Positions 1 to 11,493 of a stretch of 64,000 bases of DNA are shown in pieces (the first letter of the stretch is position 1; the number at the start of each line of letters is the position of its first letter). The stretch is from Rhabditoides inermis. Lineage: Eukaryota; Nematoda; Chromadorea; Rhabditida; Rhabditidae. The notes under the pieces are model-generated. The model saw only the letters and a program-made list of their open reading frames with translations. It was not told the origin of the DNA and searched no databases. The position numbers and the translations under genes were made by a program. The stretch lies in NCBI GenBank assembly GCA_963966185.1, contig CAWZYM010000329.1, positions 875,759 to 939,758 of the forward strand. Direction: 5' to 3'.

Positions 1-3000
1 CAAATGTCGCAAATGTCGCGAATGTCGCAAATGTCGCAAATGTCGCAAATGTCGCAATTGTTGCAAATGTCGCAAATGTCGCAAATGTCGCAAATGTCGC
101 AATTGTCAGCATGTCGCAAATGTCAGAAAAATCAGAATATCAGAATGTCAAAATGTCAGAATGTCAAATTGCCAGAGTGTCCGCATATCAGAATGTCGCA
201 AATGCCGCAAATGTCGCAAATGATGCGAATGTCGCCAATGTCGCAAATGTCGCAAATGTTGCAAATGTCGCCAAGTGAGAATGTCAAAATGTCAGAATGT
301 CAGAATGATGCAAACATCGCAAATGTCGCAAATGTCGCAAATGTCGCAAATGTCGCAAATGTCGCAAATGTCGCAAATGTCAGAAAAATCAGAACGCCAG
401 AATGTCAAAATGTCAGAATGTCAGACTGTCAGAGTGTCAGAATATCAGAATGATGCAAACATCGCAATTGCAAAGGTCGCAAAGGTCGCAAATGTCGCAA
501 AGGTCGCAAATGTCGCAAATGATGCAAATGTCGCAAATGTCGCAAATGTTGCAAATGTCGCGAATGTCGCAATTGTCGCAAATGTCGCAAATGATGCAAA
601 TGTCGCAAATGTCGCCAAGAAAGAATGTCAAAATGTCAGAATGTCAGAATGATGCAAACATAGCAAATGTCGCAAATGTCGAAAATGTCGCAAATGTCGA
701 AAAGAATGCAAATGTCGCAAATGTCGCGAACATCGCAAAGTAAGAATGCCAGAATGATGCAAATATCGCAAATGTCGCAAATGTCGCAAATGTCGCTCAT
801 GTCGCAAATGTCGCAAATGTCGCAAAGTAAGAATTTCAGAATGCCAGAATGTCAGTACGATTAAAACATCGTAAATGTCGCAAATGTCGCGAATGTCGCA
901 AATGTCGCAAATGTCGCAAATGTCGCAATTGTTGCAAATATCGCAAATGTCGCAAATGTCGCAAATGTCGCAATTGTCAGCATGTCGCAAATGTCAGAAA
1001 AATCAGAATATCAGAATGTCAAAATGTCAGAATGTCAAATTGCCAGAGTGTCCGCATATCAGAATGTCGCAAATGCCGCAAATGTCGCAAATGATGCGAA
1101 TGTCGCCAATGTCGCAAATGTCGCAAATGTTGCAAATGCCGCAAATGTCGCAAAAGTCGCAAATGTCGAAAATGTAGCAAATGTCGCAAAGTAGGAATGT
1201 CAGAATGGTGCGAATATCGCAAATGTCGCAAATGCCGCAAATGTCGCAAATGTCGCTCATGTCGCAAATGTCGCAAATGTCGCATAGTAAGAATATCAGA
1301 ATGTCAGAATGATGGAAACATCGCAAATGTCGCAAATGTCGCAAATGTTGCAAATGTCGCAAACGTCGCAAATGTCGCAAATGTCGCAAATGTCGCAAAT
1401 GTCAGAAAAATCAGAATGCCAGAATGTCAAAATGTCAGAATGTCAGATTGTCAGAGTGTCCGAATATCAGAATGATGCAAACATCGCAAATGTCGCAAAT
1501 GTCGCAAATGTCGCGAATGTCGCAAATGTCGCAAATGTCGCAAATGTCGCAATTGTTGCAAATGTCGCAAATGTCGCAAATGTCGCAAATGTCGCAATTG
1601 TCAGCATGTCGCAAATGTCAGAAAAATCAGAATATCAGAATGTCAAAATGTCAGAATGTCAAATTGCCAGAGTGTCCGCATATCAGAATGTCGCAAATGC
1701 CGCAAATGTCGCAAATGATGCGAATGTCGCCAATGTCGCAAATGTCGCAAATGTTGCAAATGTCACCAAGTGAGAATGTCAAAATGTCAGAATGTCAGAA
1801 TGATGCAAACATCGCAAATGTCGCAAATGTCGCAAATGTCGCAAATGTCGCAAATGTCGCAAATGTCGCAAATGTCAGAAAAATCAGAACGCCAGAATGT
1901 CAAAATGTCAGAATGTCAGACTGTCAGAGTGTCAGAATATCAGAATGATGCAAACATCGCAATTGCAAAGGTCGCAAAGGTCGCAAATGTCGCAAAGGTC
2001 GCAAATGTCGCAAATGATGCAAATGTCGCAAATGTCGCAAATGTTGCAAATGTCGCGAATGTCGCAATTGTCGCAAATGTCGATAAATAAGAATGTCAGA
2101 ATGATGCAAATGTCGCAAATGTCGCAAATGTCGCAAATGTCGCAAATGTCGCACATGTCGCAAATGTCGCCAAGTGAGAATGTCAAAATGTCAGAATGTC
2201 AGAATGATGCAAACATCGCAAATGTCGCAAATGTCGCAAATGTCGCAAATGTCGCAAATGTCGCAAATGTCGCAAATGTCAGAAAAATCAGAACGCCAGA
2301 ATGTCAAAATGTCAGAATGTCAGACTGTCAGAGTGTCAGAATATCAGAATGATGCAAACATCGCAATTGCAAAGGTCGCAAAGGTCGCAAATGTCGCAAA
2401 TGTCGCAAATGTCGCAAATGATGCAAATGTCGCAAATGTCGCAAATGTCGCAAATGTCGCAAATGTTGCAAATGTCGAGAATGTCGCAATTGTCGCGAAT
2501 GTCGATAAATAAGAATGTCAGAATGATGCAAATATCGCAAATGTCGCAAATGTCGCAAATGTCGCAAATGTCGCAATTGTCGCAAATGTCGCAAATGTTG
2601 CGAATGTCGCGAATGTCGCAAATGTCGCAAATGATGCAAATGTCGCAAATGTCGCCAAGTAAGAATGTCAAAATGTCAGAATGTCAGAATGATGCAAACA
2701 TCGCAAATGTCGCAAATCTGACATTCTGGCATTCTGACATTCTTATTTTGCGACATTTGCGACATTTGCGACATTTGCGACATTTGCGGCATTTGCGACA
2801 TTTGCGACATTTGCGATGTTAGCATCATTATGGCATTCTGCCCTTCTGACATTCTGACATTCTGATATTATGACATTTTGACATTCTCACTTGGCGACAT
2901 TTGCGACAATTGCGACATTTGCGATGTTTGCATCATTCTGACATTCTGACATTCTTACTTTGCGACATTTGCGACATTTGCGACATTTGCGACATTTGCA

Positions 3001-6000
3001 TCATACTGACATTCTGGCAATCTGACATTCTTACTTTGCGACATTTGCGACAATCGCGACATTTGCGACAATCGCGACATTTGCGACATTTGCGACATTT
3101 GCGAATTTGCGACATTTGCGACATTTGCGACGCAAATGTTGCAAATGTCGCAAACGTCGCAAATGTCGCAAATGTCGCAAATGTCGCAAATGTCAGAAAA
3201 ATCAGAATGCCAGAATGTCAAAATGTCAGAATGTCAGATTGTCAGAGTGTCCGAATATCAGAATGATGCAAACATCGCAAATGTCGCAAATGTCGCAAAT
3301 GTCGCGATTGTCGCAAATGTCGCGTTTGTCGCAAATGTCGCAAAGTAAGAATGTCAGATTGCCAGAATGTCAGTATGATGCAAATGTCGCAAATGTCGCA
3401 AATGTCGCAAATGTCGCAAAGTAAGAATGTCAGAATGTCAGAATGATGCAAACATCGCAAATGTCGCAAATGTCGCAAATGTCGCAAATGTTGCAATTGT
3501 CGCAAACGTCGCAAATGTCGCAAATGTCGCAAATGTCGCAAATGTCAGAAAAATCAGAATGCCAGAATGTCAAAATGTCAGAATGTCAGATTGTCAGAGT
3601 GTCCGAATATCAGAATGATGCAAACATCGCAAATGTCGCAAATGTCGCAAATGTCGCGATTGTCGCAAATGTCGCGTTTGTCGCAAATGTCGCAAAGTAA
3701 GAATGTCAGATTGCCAGAATGTCAGTATGATGCAAATGTCGCAAATGTCGCAAATGTCGCAAATGTCGCAAAGTAAGAATGTCAGAATGTCAGAATGATG
3801 CAAACATCGCAAATGTCGCAAATGTCGCAAATGTCGCAAATGATGCAAATGTCGCAAATGTCGCCAAGAAAGAATGTCAGAATGTCAGAATGTCAGAATG
3901 ATGCAAACATCGCAAATGTCGCAACTGTCGAAAATGTCGCAAATGTCGCAAAGAATGCAAATGTCGCAAATGTCACAAACGTCGCAAAGTAAGAATGTCA
4001 GAATGTCAGAATGTCAGAATGATGCAAACATGGCAAATGTCGCAAATGTCGCAAATGTCGCAAATGTCGCAAATGCCGCAAATGTCGCAGATGCCGCAAA
4101 TGTCGCAAATGTCGCAAATGTCGCATTTGTAGCAAATGTCGCAAATGTCGCTCATGTCGCAAATGTCGCAAATGTCGCATTTGTAGCAAATGTCGCAAAT
4201 GTCGCTCATGTCGCAAATGTCGCAAATGTCGCAAATGCCGCAAATGTCGCAAATGTCGCGAATGTCGCAAAAGTCGCAAATGTCGCCATTGTAGCAAATG
4301 TCGCAAAGTAGGAATGTCAGAATGATGCAAAGATCGCAAATGTCGCAAATGTCGCAAATGTCGCAAATGTCGCAAATGTCGTAAATGATGAAATGTCGCA
4401 AATATCGCAAACGTCGCAAAAGTCGCAATTGTCGCAATTGTTGCAAATGCCGCAAATGTCGCAAATGATGCAAATGTCGCAAATGTCGCAACTGTAGCAA
4501 CTGTAGCAAATGTCGCAAAGTAGGAATGTCAGAATGGTGCCAATATCGCAAATGTCGCAAATGCCGCAAATGTCGCCAATGTCGCAAATGTCGCAAATGT
4601 CGCAAATGTCGCAAATGTCGCAAAGTAAGAATGCCAGAATGATGCAAATATCGCAAATGTCGCAAATGCCGCAAATGCCGCAAATGTCGCAAATGTCGCT
4701 CATGTCGCAAATGTCGCAAATGTCGCAAAGTAAGAATGTCAGAATGCCAGAATGTCAGTACGATTAAAACACCGCAAATGTCGCAAATGTCGCGAATGTC
4801 GCAAATGTCGCAAATGTCGCAATTGTTGCAAATGCCGCAAATGTCGCAAATGTCGCAAATGTCGCAAATGTCGCAATTGTCAGGCAGTCGCAAATGTCAG
4901 AAAAATCAGAATATCAGAATGTCAAAATGTCAGAATGTCAAATTGCTAGAGTGTCCGCATATCAGAATGTCGCAAATCCCGCAAATGTCGCAAATGATGC
5001 GAATGTCGCAAATGTCGCAAATTTCGCAAATGTTGCAAATGCCGCAAATGTCGCAAAAGTCGCAAATGTCGAAAATGTAGCAAATGTCGCAAAGTAGGAA
5101 TGTCAGAATGATGCGAATATCGCAAATGTCGCAAATGCCGCAAATGTCGCAAATGTCGCTCATGTCGCAAATGTCGCAAATGTCGCATAGTAAGAATGTC
5201 AGAATGTCAGAATGATGCAAACATCGCAAATGTCGCAAATGTCGCAAATGTTGCAAATGTCGCAAACGTCGCAAATGTCGCAAATGTCGCAAATGTCGCA
5301 AATGTCAGAAAAATCAGAATGCCAGAATGTCAAAATGTCAGAATGTCAGATTGTCAGAGTGTCCGAATATCAGAATGATGCAAACATCGCAAATGTCGCA
5401 AATGTCGCAAATGTCGCGATTGTCGCAAATGTCGCTGATTGTCGCAAATGTCGCCAAGTAAGAATGTCAGATTGCCAGAATGTCAGTATGATGCAAATGT
5501 CGCAAATGTCGCAAATGTCGCAAATGTCGCAAAGTAAGAATGTCAGAATGTCAGAATGATGCAAACATCGCAATTGTCGCAATTGTCGCAAATGTCGCCA
5601 AGTGAGAATGTCAAAATGTCATAATATCAGAATGTCAGAATGTCAGAAGGGCAGAATGCCATAATGATGCTAACATCGCAAATGTCGCAAATGTTGCAAA
5701 TGTCGCAAATGTCGCAATGGTCGCAAATGTCGCAAATGTCGCAAATGTCGCAAATGTCGCAAACGTCGCAAATGTCGCAAATGTCGCCAAGTGAGAATGT
5801 CAAAATGTCATAATATCAGAATGTCAGAATGTCAGAAGGGCAGAATGCCATAATGATGCTAACATCGCAAATGTCGCAAATGTTGCAAATGTCGCAAATG
5901 TCGCAAATGTCGCAAATGTCGCAAATGTCGCAAATGTCGCAAATGTCGCAAATGTCGCAAAAGTCGCAAATGTCGCAAATGTCGCCAAGTAAGAATGTCA

Positions 6001-6093
6001 AAATGTCAGAATGTCAGAATGATGCAAACATCGCAAATGTCGCAAATGTCGCAAATGTCGCAAAAGTCGCCAAGTAAGAATGTCAAAATGTCA
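1..6093. repeat. 9-bp satellite array (ATGTCGCAA) with higher-order units
   Basis: The array is built from the 9-bp unit ATGTCGCAA, interrupted by variant segments rich in AATGTCAGA and GATGCAAACATCGC. The period is a multiple of three and has no stop codons, so frames on both strands stay open and spell short repeats (MSQ, ANV, CRK, RHL, CDI); I do not read these as genes. Longer units are visible: bases 1 to about 582 recur at about 1496-2077, 1770-2090 recurs about 404 bases downstream, and 3241-3424 recurs 352 bases downstream. Bases about 2718-3132 run in the opposite orientation. The array starts outside the window and stops abruptly near 6093. Confidence 0.97.
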
Positions 6094-6208
6094 GATTTTC
6101 GCTCTAGACTTGCTGATTTCTAATAAAACTTTACCAATACCATTGTTAATTTGAAAGAAGAAAAAAAAACCAATTTTTAAACAATGATTACTAGTGTTTA
6201 CCTTTCAG

Positions 6209-6302
6209 ATTGTTCGGACCGACCTCCGGAAGACTCCGTGTCCTCTGCCGACGCTTCTCGATCGCTCGTGTCTCCACTCGCTACACTCCAACCCTTCCAC
6301 TG
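6209..6302 (+). other. Candidate single internal exon
   Basis: A TTTCAG acceptor and a G/GTAAGC donor bracket 94 bases with an open, serine-rich frame (contains PPEDSVSSADASRS). No neighbouring exon was identified and the product is not recognised. It could be a remnant of a gene truncated by the satellite on its left. Confidence 0.25.
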
Positions 6303-6446
6303 GTAAGCAGTCGGCCTTGCTATGCTTCGCATTTCTCTGTACTAGATCCTGTCTAAATCTGTTTTTGCTAGAGTTGTATTACTTGACTAATAAATCGTGA
6401 CTTGAGCTTTTCTTTTTCTTAGACTTTCTATGGTTCTCGCTTATGT

Positions 6447-6773
6447 CTACTCCGAGTCCGTGTCGGAGTCGGCTTCTATGTTTCCTACTGAGCTCCCATA
6501 CATATCGTAGTAGTGGCTATGCTCATAGCTAGTGACTGGGAATCTGATAGGGCAGAACGCACTACTGTGTGTGTGACTGCCACACCCTATGCAAAGTTTG
6601 GTGACGCAGTGACCAAACTGAGGCTCGATCTTCCCACATGCCAGGTTGACTCCTAATCCCATTGCTGTTATACTCCTTACTAGTCTATTGGGATATCGCT
6701 CACAGTCAATCAAAGCATGCGACCCTTGACATGAGTGCACACCATCTGAACAATAGCATATAATAACCAACAA
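6447..6773 (-). pseudogene. BEL/Pao-type Gag zinc-knuckle relic
   Basis: The 108-codon frame contains Cys/His clusters in the order expected for the C-terminal part of a BEL/Pao Gag: CYCSDGVHSCQGSH, then a DCERYPNR stretch, then CVTKLCIGCGSHTHSSAFCP. In that family these knuckles bind nucleic acid during particle assembly. The rest of Gag is not in frame here and no pol follows, so I read it as a decayed fragment. It ends in an acidic tail (EADSDTDSE). The assignment rests on the spacing of Cys and His and on the R/Y-rich linker, not on a database match. Confidence 0.5.
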
Positions 6774-7202
6774 TAAGAGGTGACTCGATATGGGTATGGT
6801 TTGATAACCATAGACTGATAGTAGTAATGATCATCGACTCAATTTGAACAAACGTTTATTGTAAAACCGGCATATCAAGACTATGCATACAATGTATTTT
6901 AACGATAACAACAACATGAGTAAAGGTTGAGAACAGCAGTAGTGAGACTTTGTGCGTGACAATGCGCTACCGTGAGATTTCTATGTACTGTGTAGACATG
7001 AGGAATTTGACTGTGACTGCAACATGGGCGCTAGTTAACTAATCAAGAGACTGAAACACAAAACTACTGGGTGACTGAACATGGATTATGATAGGACATG
7101 GATTATGATACGAGACAATTATGAGACTGAAACAGATAAGACTGGATGGCTTGGATGAGTGGAGGTGGTTGCTTGCTCTTACTCCATACACAGTTGGCAG
7201 CA

Positions 7203-8082
7203 CTACCAGACTCCATTCCTGCAGGCGATGCCGAGTTTCTCGAAAAGCCATTTGTAGCAAGGAGTTTTGTCGTCGGGAACCGGGTACGCCGCAGGGCAGA
7301 GCACATTACCATGGTCTGTAGCTCCGCAGCGCGTCGACTGGCGCTTGCATTCTTCTCCCAGGTGAGGCGCAGCGCATTTTGGGTCCACGGAGGTGTCCGC
7401 GCACCTCACGAGACGCGCCGCCCAGTGTGAGTAAGTGATGCATCTCTCCGACAGGTGGTCCATTCCACAGAGGCTACTCGTGTTCCTCATCTTCCTCCAC
7501 TTGAGATTCTTGTGGTGAGCCTGCCCCCAAATCGACATCTTCCGAGGTGTTTTCTTTGTGGACATCTGCGTCGGGTGCATGTGGGGGCTTCGGATGAAGA
7601 GGTTCCTCGGGGTCACTTGACGGATTCCGGTGTTCTGGTTGTGGTGACTCGACGGAGCCGCGGGCGACTGCGAAGGGGTGCGCACCGGCTTTTGCATCTC
7701 CACACTAGGAGAGACTACAGTCTTGTACAGAGGCGGGAATGACTCCAGCGCGTTCAGATACGGTTGGCTCGCGGATCAATTTCTGGGGGAGGACTTGGGT
7801 GAAATATGTATGTATTCTTGGACTCCTCCATTTTCTCAGTGACTGCAGCACGTCTCTTACCGGTGACGTGTATGAAGCCTTTCTTGTCGTCGTCCTCGGT
7901 TTGTTTGGCCCAGTCGTCCTCAATTTCCTCGGGTTTCTACTTGTCAACGGCCAGCGCACGGTGCGAGGCGAATATCTTCAGGAGTAGCTCCTCGTTCACG
8001 AAGAACCTCAGACCGTCCGTTTGCGTGGACTTGTTTTCGAGTTGGGCTTGCACAGGGCGCTCATCTTGGAGTCTACCGACTT
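7203..8082 (-). pseudogene. Second Gag-like relic (BEL/Pao type), frame-broken
   Basis: The segment 7203-7703 encodes a zinc-knuckle region (DHLSERCITYSHW, then HLGEECKRQSTRCG and DHGNVLCP) typical of BEL/Pao Gag C-termini. Immediately upstream on the same strand (about 7740-8080) another frame reads as a charged protein (DDWAKQTEDDDKKGF) but contains a stop, so the coding region is interrupted. The foldback element at 8083-8899 abuts its upstream side and the gag-like piece at 8913-9732 lies beyond it, so one original gag gene may have been split. Sequence similarity to the relic at 6447-6773 is low apart from the cysteine pattern. Confidence 0.5.
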
Positions 8083-8283
8083 ACAAGGAGTGTCGTTTAG
8101 GCCACAGAAGCCGATGGTGACCAAACTGATATCAGAGATACCATAGGAGGTCACTAGTCGAAAACCGTTTTCAAATCCACATGACCGGCCATACGTTTCG
8201 AGATATTTACGTTTCAAATTTTGAAGCTAAACTGTGTGGAATGCTTTTGCGGTCTGTCACTCCAATCGCGCGAGCTGTGAAAC

Positions 8284-8355
8284 AGCGGCGGTGGCCTAGT
8301 GGATAGAACGGCTGTCTGTCAAGCGGCAGGCTGTGGGTTCGCTCTCCGGATATGC
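8284..8355 (+). other. tRNA-like segment, left arm of foldback 1
   Basis: An A-box-like stretch (GTGGCCTAGTGGATAGAACGG), a seven-base CTGTCAA loop that would present GTC (Asp-type) on a five-pair stem with G.U pairs, and a B-box-like GGGTTCGCTC follow one another at tRNA spacing. The T stem is poorly paired, so it is a pseudogene or a SINE-type head rather than a working tRNA gene. Confidence 0.55.
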
Positions 8356-8631
8356 TTTTCATTTTGCCGATTCTCTCCGGACTTGTACTTTTTTGTTCGA
8401 ATGGTTGGAGTCACGCATGGTGAGAGGGTCATGTGGAAACCTTCGTCGGTAATATTTTTCGAAATTTTTGAAAATGATTTCTAAAGAACGCAAACATTTT
8501 GTAATGAGCTCTCAACAAGACGTATGACCGTTCGATTTGAAAAAAAAGAAGATGATAGGAGTTTTCTACCAACTGCCCAAATGTAACCAAAAAGTACAAG
8601 TCCTGAGAGAATCGGCAAAATGAAAAGCATA

Positions 8632-8700
8632 TCCGGAGAGCGAACCCATAGCCTGCCGCTTGACAGACGGCCGCTCTATCCACTAGGCCACCGCCGCCGT
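8632..8700 (-). other. tRNA-like segment, right arm of foldback 1
   Basis: This is the inverted counterpart of the segment at 8284-8355, with the same A-box-like and B-box-like blocks read on the minus strand. Confidence 0.55.
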
Positions 8701-8912
8701 TTCCCAGATCGCGCGAATGGAGTGACAGACCGCAAAAGCAATCCACACGGTTCAGCTCCAAAATTTTAAACGTAAATATCTCGAAACGTATGGCCGGTCA
8801 TGTGGATTTGGAAACGGTTTTCGACTAGTGACCTCATAGGGTATCTTTGATATCAGTTTGGTCACCATCGGCTTCTGTGGCCTAAACGACACTCCTTGTT
8901 AGTGGTGGCAAT

Positions 8913-9732
8913 CTACTCGTCGTCGCTGTCCGAAGAAATAATCACTAAAAAGGACTTTATGGCAATGTTGATACACTGACTGGACTAGGCGACTGCAACA
9001 ATGATTACCTGTCGGGGTGGACTTGGTATTCTTTTCCTTTTTTTGCCTTCTCGACCTTCTTTTCATTCCTGCTCTTGCTTCTTATCTTGGTCTTCTTCTT
9101 CGGCTTCTTCTCGGGGATCTCACTGCCCGACGAGACTGAAATGGATTGTATACTGTACGCTATCTACCGACGATGGATTATATGCTGTGTACCATAAGGA
9201 CTTTGTAATTTTACGACTTTTGCATCATAATGACTAGAATGGCTGACAGCAATGTAACGAATACTACTCTCTTTCTGCCACATCCATTGCATAAGATAGT
9301 GGTTAAAGGTAAAGGAGGGTTAGATTTCACTTTTAAACAAGGGTAACCAAGAATTAGACTTTTCAACAAGAGGGTATGAGGATTAGACTTTTTCCAAAAA
9401 AGGCAAAAATAAAACTGATATATTGATTGTGTCCTAATGACTGACATAATCTCTCTTAACACATCTATTAAATTATGTGTAGCACAAAAAAGAGGGGGAA
9501 GTGAAGGTGATACACACTTTTCAAGGCAAGACAGACTACACGTAAAGACTTACCTTCAGATGAGAGCTTGTTAGACTCTGATTTGTTCTAGTCCTCCTTC
9601 TTGTCCTCGCTCTCGGAATAGTCATCGAAGGGCGAAGACTGGGTAAGTGGGCTAGCGATGGTCAAGTCGTCGAGAGTTTGTATGTAGGAGAGCACTCTTC
9701 TCCTCGGGAGTGATTCCGGAAACCTTAGCCAT
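8913..9732 (-). pseudogene. Gag-like N-terminal coding remnant with spliced exons
   Basis: A start codon at 9730-9732 opens a frame beginning MAKVSGITPEEKSALL that shifts frame after about 18 codons and continues acidic (FDDYSESEDKKED). A lysine-rich exon about 8996-9140 (EKKPKKKTKIRSKS) is bounded by TTTCAG and CAG/GTAATC, and a terminal piece ends SSDSDDE followed by a stop at 8913-8915. Orientation and position fit the 5' part of the gag relic at 7203-8082, now separated from it by foldback 1. The family assignment is inferred only from position. Confidence 0.3.
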
Positions 9733-10059
9733 GACCTAAAATCATTAGAGTTAATAATCTGTGAAAAAAAGGCACGCACATCGTAAACGCGATCGCATAC
9801 ATTAAGACTTTATATTGATGGATATGTAAAATGACTATTATCTGATTAGAAAGTACACAAATTAAGAAAATTAAAAAAGACTAATTAGGCTGATTTTTCG
9901 GAAAAAAAATATTTCTCATTAAAATTTGGATCTACCTCCACTACTGTCCCCATTCAGGATCATTATTTGCGGGACCGTTCTTATTTTCGACTTTTCCCGC
10001 GCGTATTCGGCATTAATGTATATGTAGTCGCTAATTATCTCAAATCTTTTTCGCTTACA
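9733..10059. other. AT-rich spacer, no feature seen
   Basis: I see no coding frame, repeat or RNA fold of note in this stretch, apart from its high AT content. Confidence 0.5.
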
Positions 10060-10226
10060 GGGCAGCTTGCGCACTCGTCTTGGCGGATTCTTATGAAAAC
10101 ATGGTCATATACACAGTTTTTCATGCTGATTTCGAATATGAGCATAACTTTTCTTAAATGATTGTTTGAAACCAATTTGGACAGCCACCGAATAGACCAC
10201 CCATGAAAATGACCTGTCGACAACAG

Positions 10227-10300
10227 CAGCGTGGCCGAATGGATAGTGAATTGGAAAGTTGGAAATGACAGTCAAAATGACAGGTCGATGCAATGCCGCT
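10227..10300 (+). other. tRNA-like segment, left arm of foldback 3
   Basis: GTGGCCGAATGGATAGTG matches a type-II tRNA A box, and GGTCGATGCAATGCC about 55 bases on resembles a degraded B box. No complete cloverleaf can be drawn. Confidence 0.4.
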
Positions 10301-10989
10301 ATGCAGCAAAACTTTTTGCCGGTTCTCTTTGGCGGCGTATGTCGGCCTGTCGTCTCTCGATAATTATGCAAATCTGAAATTGGATATCTGGAAAGCTGGC
10401 TCGCGCTGATTGGTACACGTAATGAGCGAACAGTGAGGTAGAGAGTAGGTAGAGAGTCAAATCTTGTCTGTGTGATAGCAAGACTCCCGATGATATCGTA
10501 TTGCTTGTCGATTCATTGTAATTCTTCACCGATCATCAAACTATTATCAAACTATCACCTCTCAACGTGTTCTTCTTTGGTCCGTTCAAACGATTCGTCA
10601 AGAGAATCTACTACCTTCTCGCAGTTATCAAACCAAACTTCCACGTGTAGGCCCGTGACAATCTTATACTAATCTACTCCATGACCCTCTATGTGTTCTC
10701 TGACGACAAGTTCCTTCACATGAGGCAATATGTCTGGATACACCGATACCCGTCCTCCAACGTTTGTCACTCCAGCGGATTACTTTTTCAAAGGAACCGT
10801 CAAAACAAAATGCCACACATGTCCCACTCCTTCCTTCATTAGATGTCCCCGGTGCGAAAAAGTATTATTGCTTTGATTGCATGGTTATGAACAAACATCG
10901 TTGCTAGAAACGATTCTCGAAATAAATTTGTGCTTATTATATAAAGTTGTTATTATTCCATCTTGCAAAAACGTTTTGCCGCATAGCGG

Positions 10990-11070
10990 CATTGCATCGA
11001 TACCGCACCTGTCATTTTGACTGTCATTTCCAACTTTCCAACTCACTATCCATTCGGCCACGCTGCTGTT
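10990..11070 (-). other. tRNA-like segment, right arm of foldback 3
   Basis: This is the inverted copy of 10227-10300; its B-box-like block (GGTATCGATGCAATGCC) is slightly better preserved. Confidence 0.4.
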
Positions 11071-11232
11071 GTCGACAGGTCATTTTTATGGGTGGTCTAT
11101 TCGGTGGCTGTCCAAATTGGTTTCAAACAATCATTTAGAAAAAGTTATGCTCATATTCGAAATCAGCATGAAAAATTGTGTATATGACCATGTTTTCATA
11201 AGAATCCGCCAAGACGAGTGCGCAAGCTGCCC

Positions 11233-11493
11233 GTTTAGATCTTTTATCTGGAAATATGCGGTTTTCGTCTGCACATCTCACTTCTAGAGGGATCAACGCA
11301 TCGACTGGCTTGTCTATCATGCCTGTTTTCGTCTTCAGTGTGACTGATCTGCATTTATCGTCGTCTCGTTTTTGAAGTTTCACTACAACCGCTAATGGCC
11401 AATCGTACTTGTTTGTTTCGCGATCGCTTACAAACACTACTTCCCTTACTGTAAGGGACTTTATCTGACTACAACGTCTAACGGATATGTTTA
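11233..11493 (-). pseudogene. BEL/Pao pol C-terminal domain (DUF5641-like) relic
   Basis: The minus strand reads VREVVFVSDRETNKYDWPLA followed by a basic stretch and then KPVDALIPLEV, the pattern of the domain that follows the integrase in BEL/Pao Pol (V-G-D-V-V-L-V ... W-P-L-A ... R-P-V ... L-P-L-E). It lacks everything upstream because the transposon at 11494-15423 separates it from the integrase relic at 15424-16260, which lies on the same strand in the expected order. The two parts are in the same frame if that insertion and one TA are discounted. Its 3' side is cut by foldback 3. Confidence 0.7.

Larger units (their letters stand above)
8083..8899. mobile_element. Foldback element 1 with mirrored tRNA-like sequences
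   Basis: The two ends are inverted copies (ACAAGGAGTGTCG on the left, CGACACTCCTTGT on the right) and the inverted homology runs inward for several hundred bases on each side. Each arm contains a tRNA-like segment, in opposite orientations. A second member of the family lies at 21391-22212. No coding sequence for a transposase is visible inside. It interrupts gag-like remnants. Confidence 0.85.
10060..11232. mobile_element. Foldback element 3 with mirrored tRNA-like sequences
   Basis: Ends are inverted copies (GGGCAGCTTGCGCACTCG on the left, CGAGTGCGCAAGCTGCCC on the right). Arms of about 260 bases, 10060-10322 and 10975-11232, enclose a unique centre. Each arm carries a tRNA-like segment starting GCAGCGTGGCCGAATGG. 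The sequence is unrelated to foldback 1 although the architecture is the same. It sits directly against the BEL/Pao C-terminal relic at 11233-11493. Confidence 0.85.

Noticed and set aside
4..5999. Long open frames encoding MSQ, ANV, CRK, RHL or CDI repeats
   Set aside because: They follow directly from a 9-bp repeat without stop codons and occur on both strands; there is no splice or start context.
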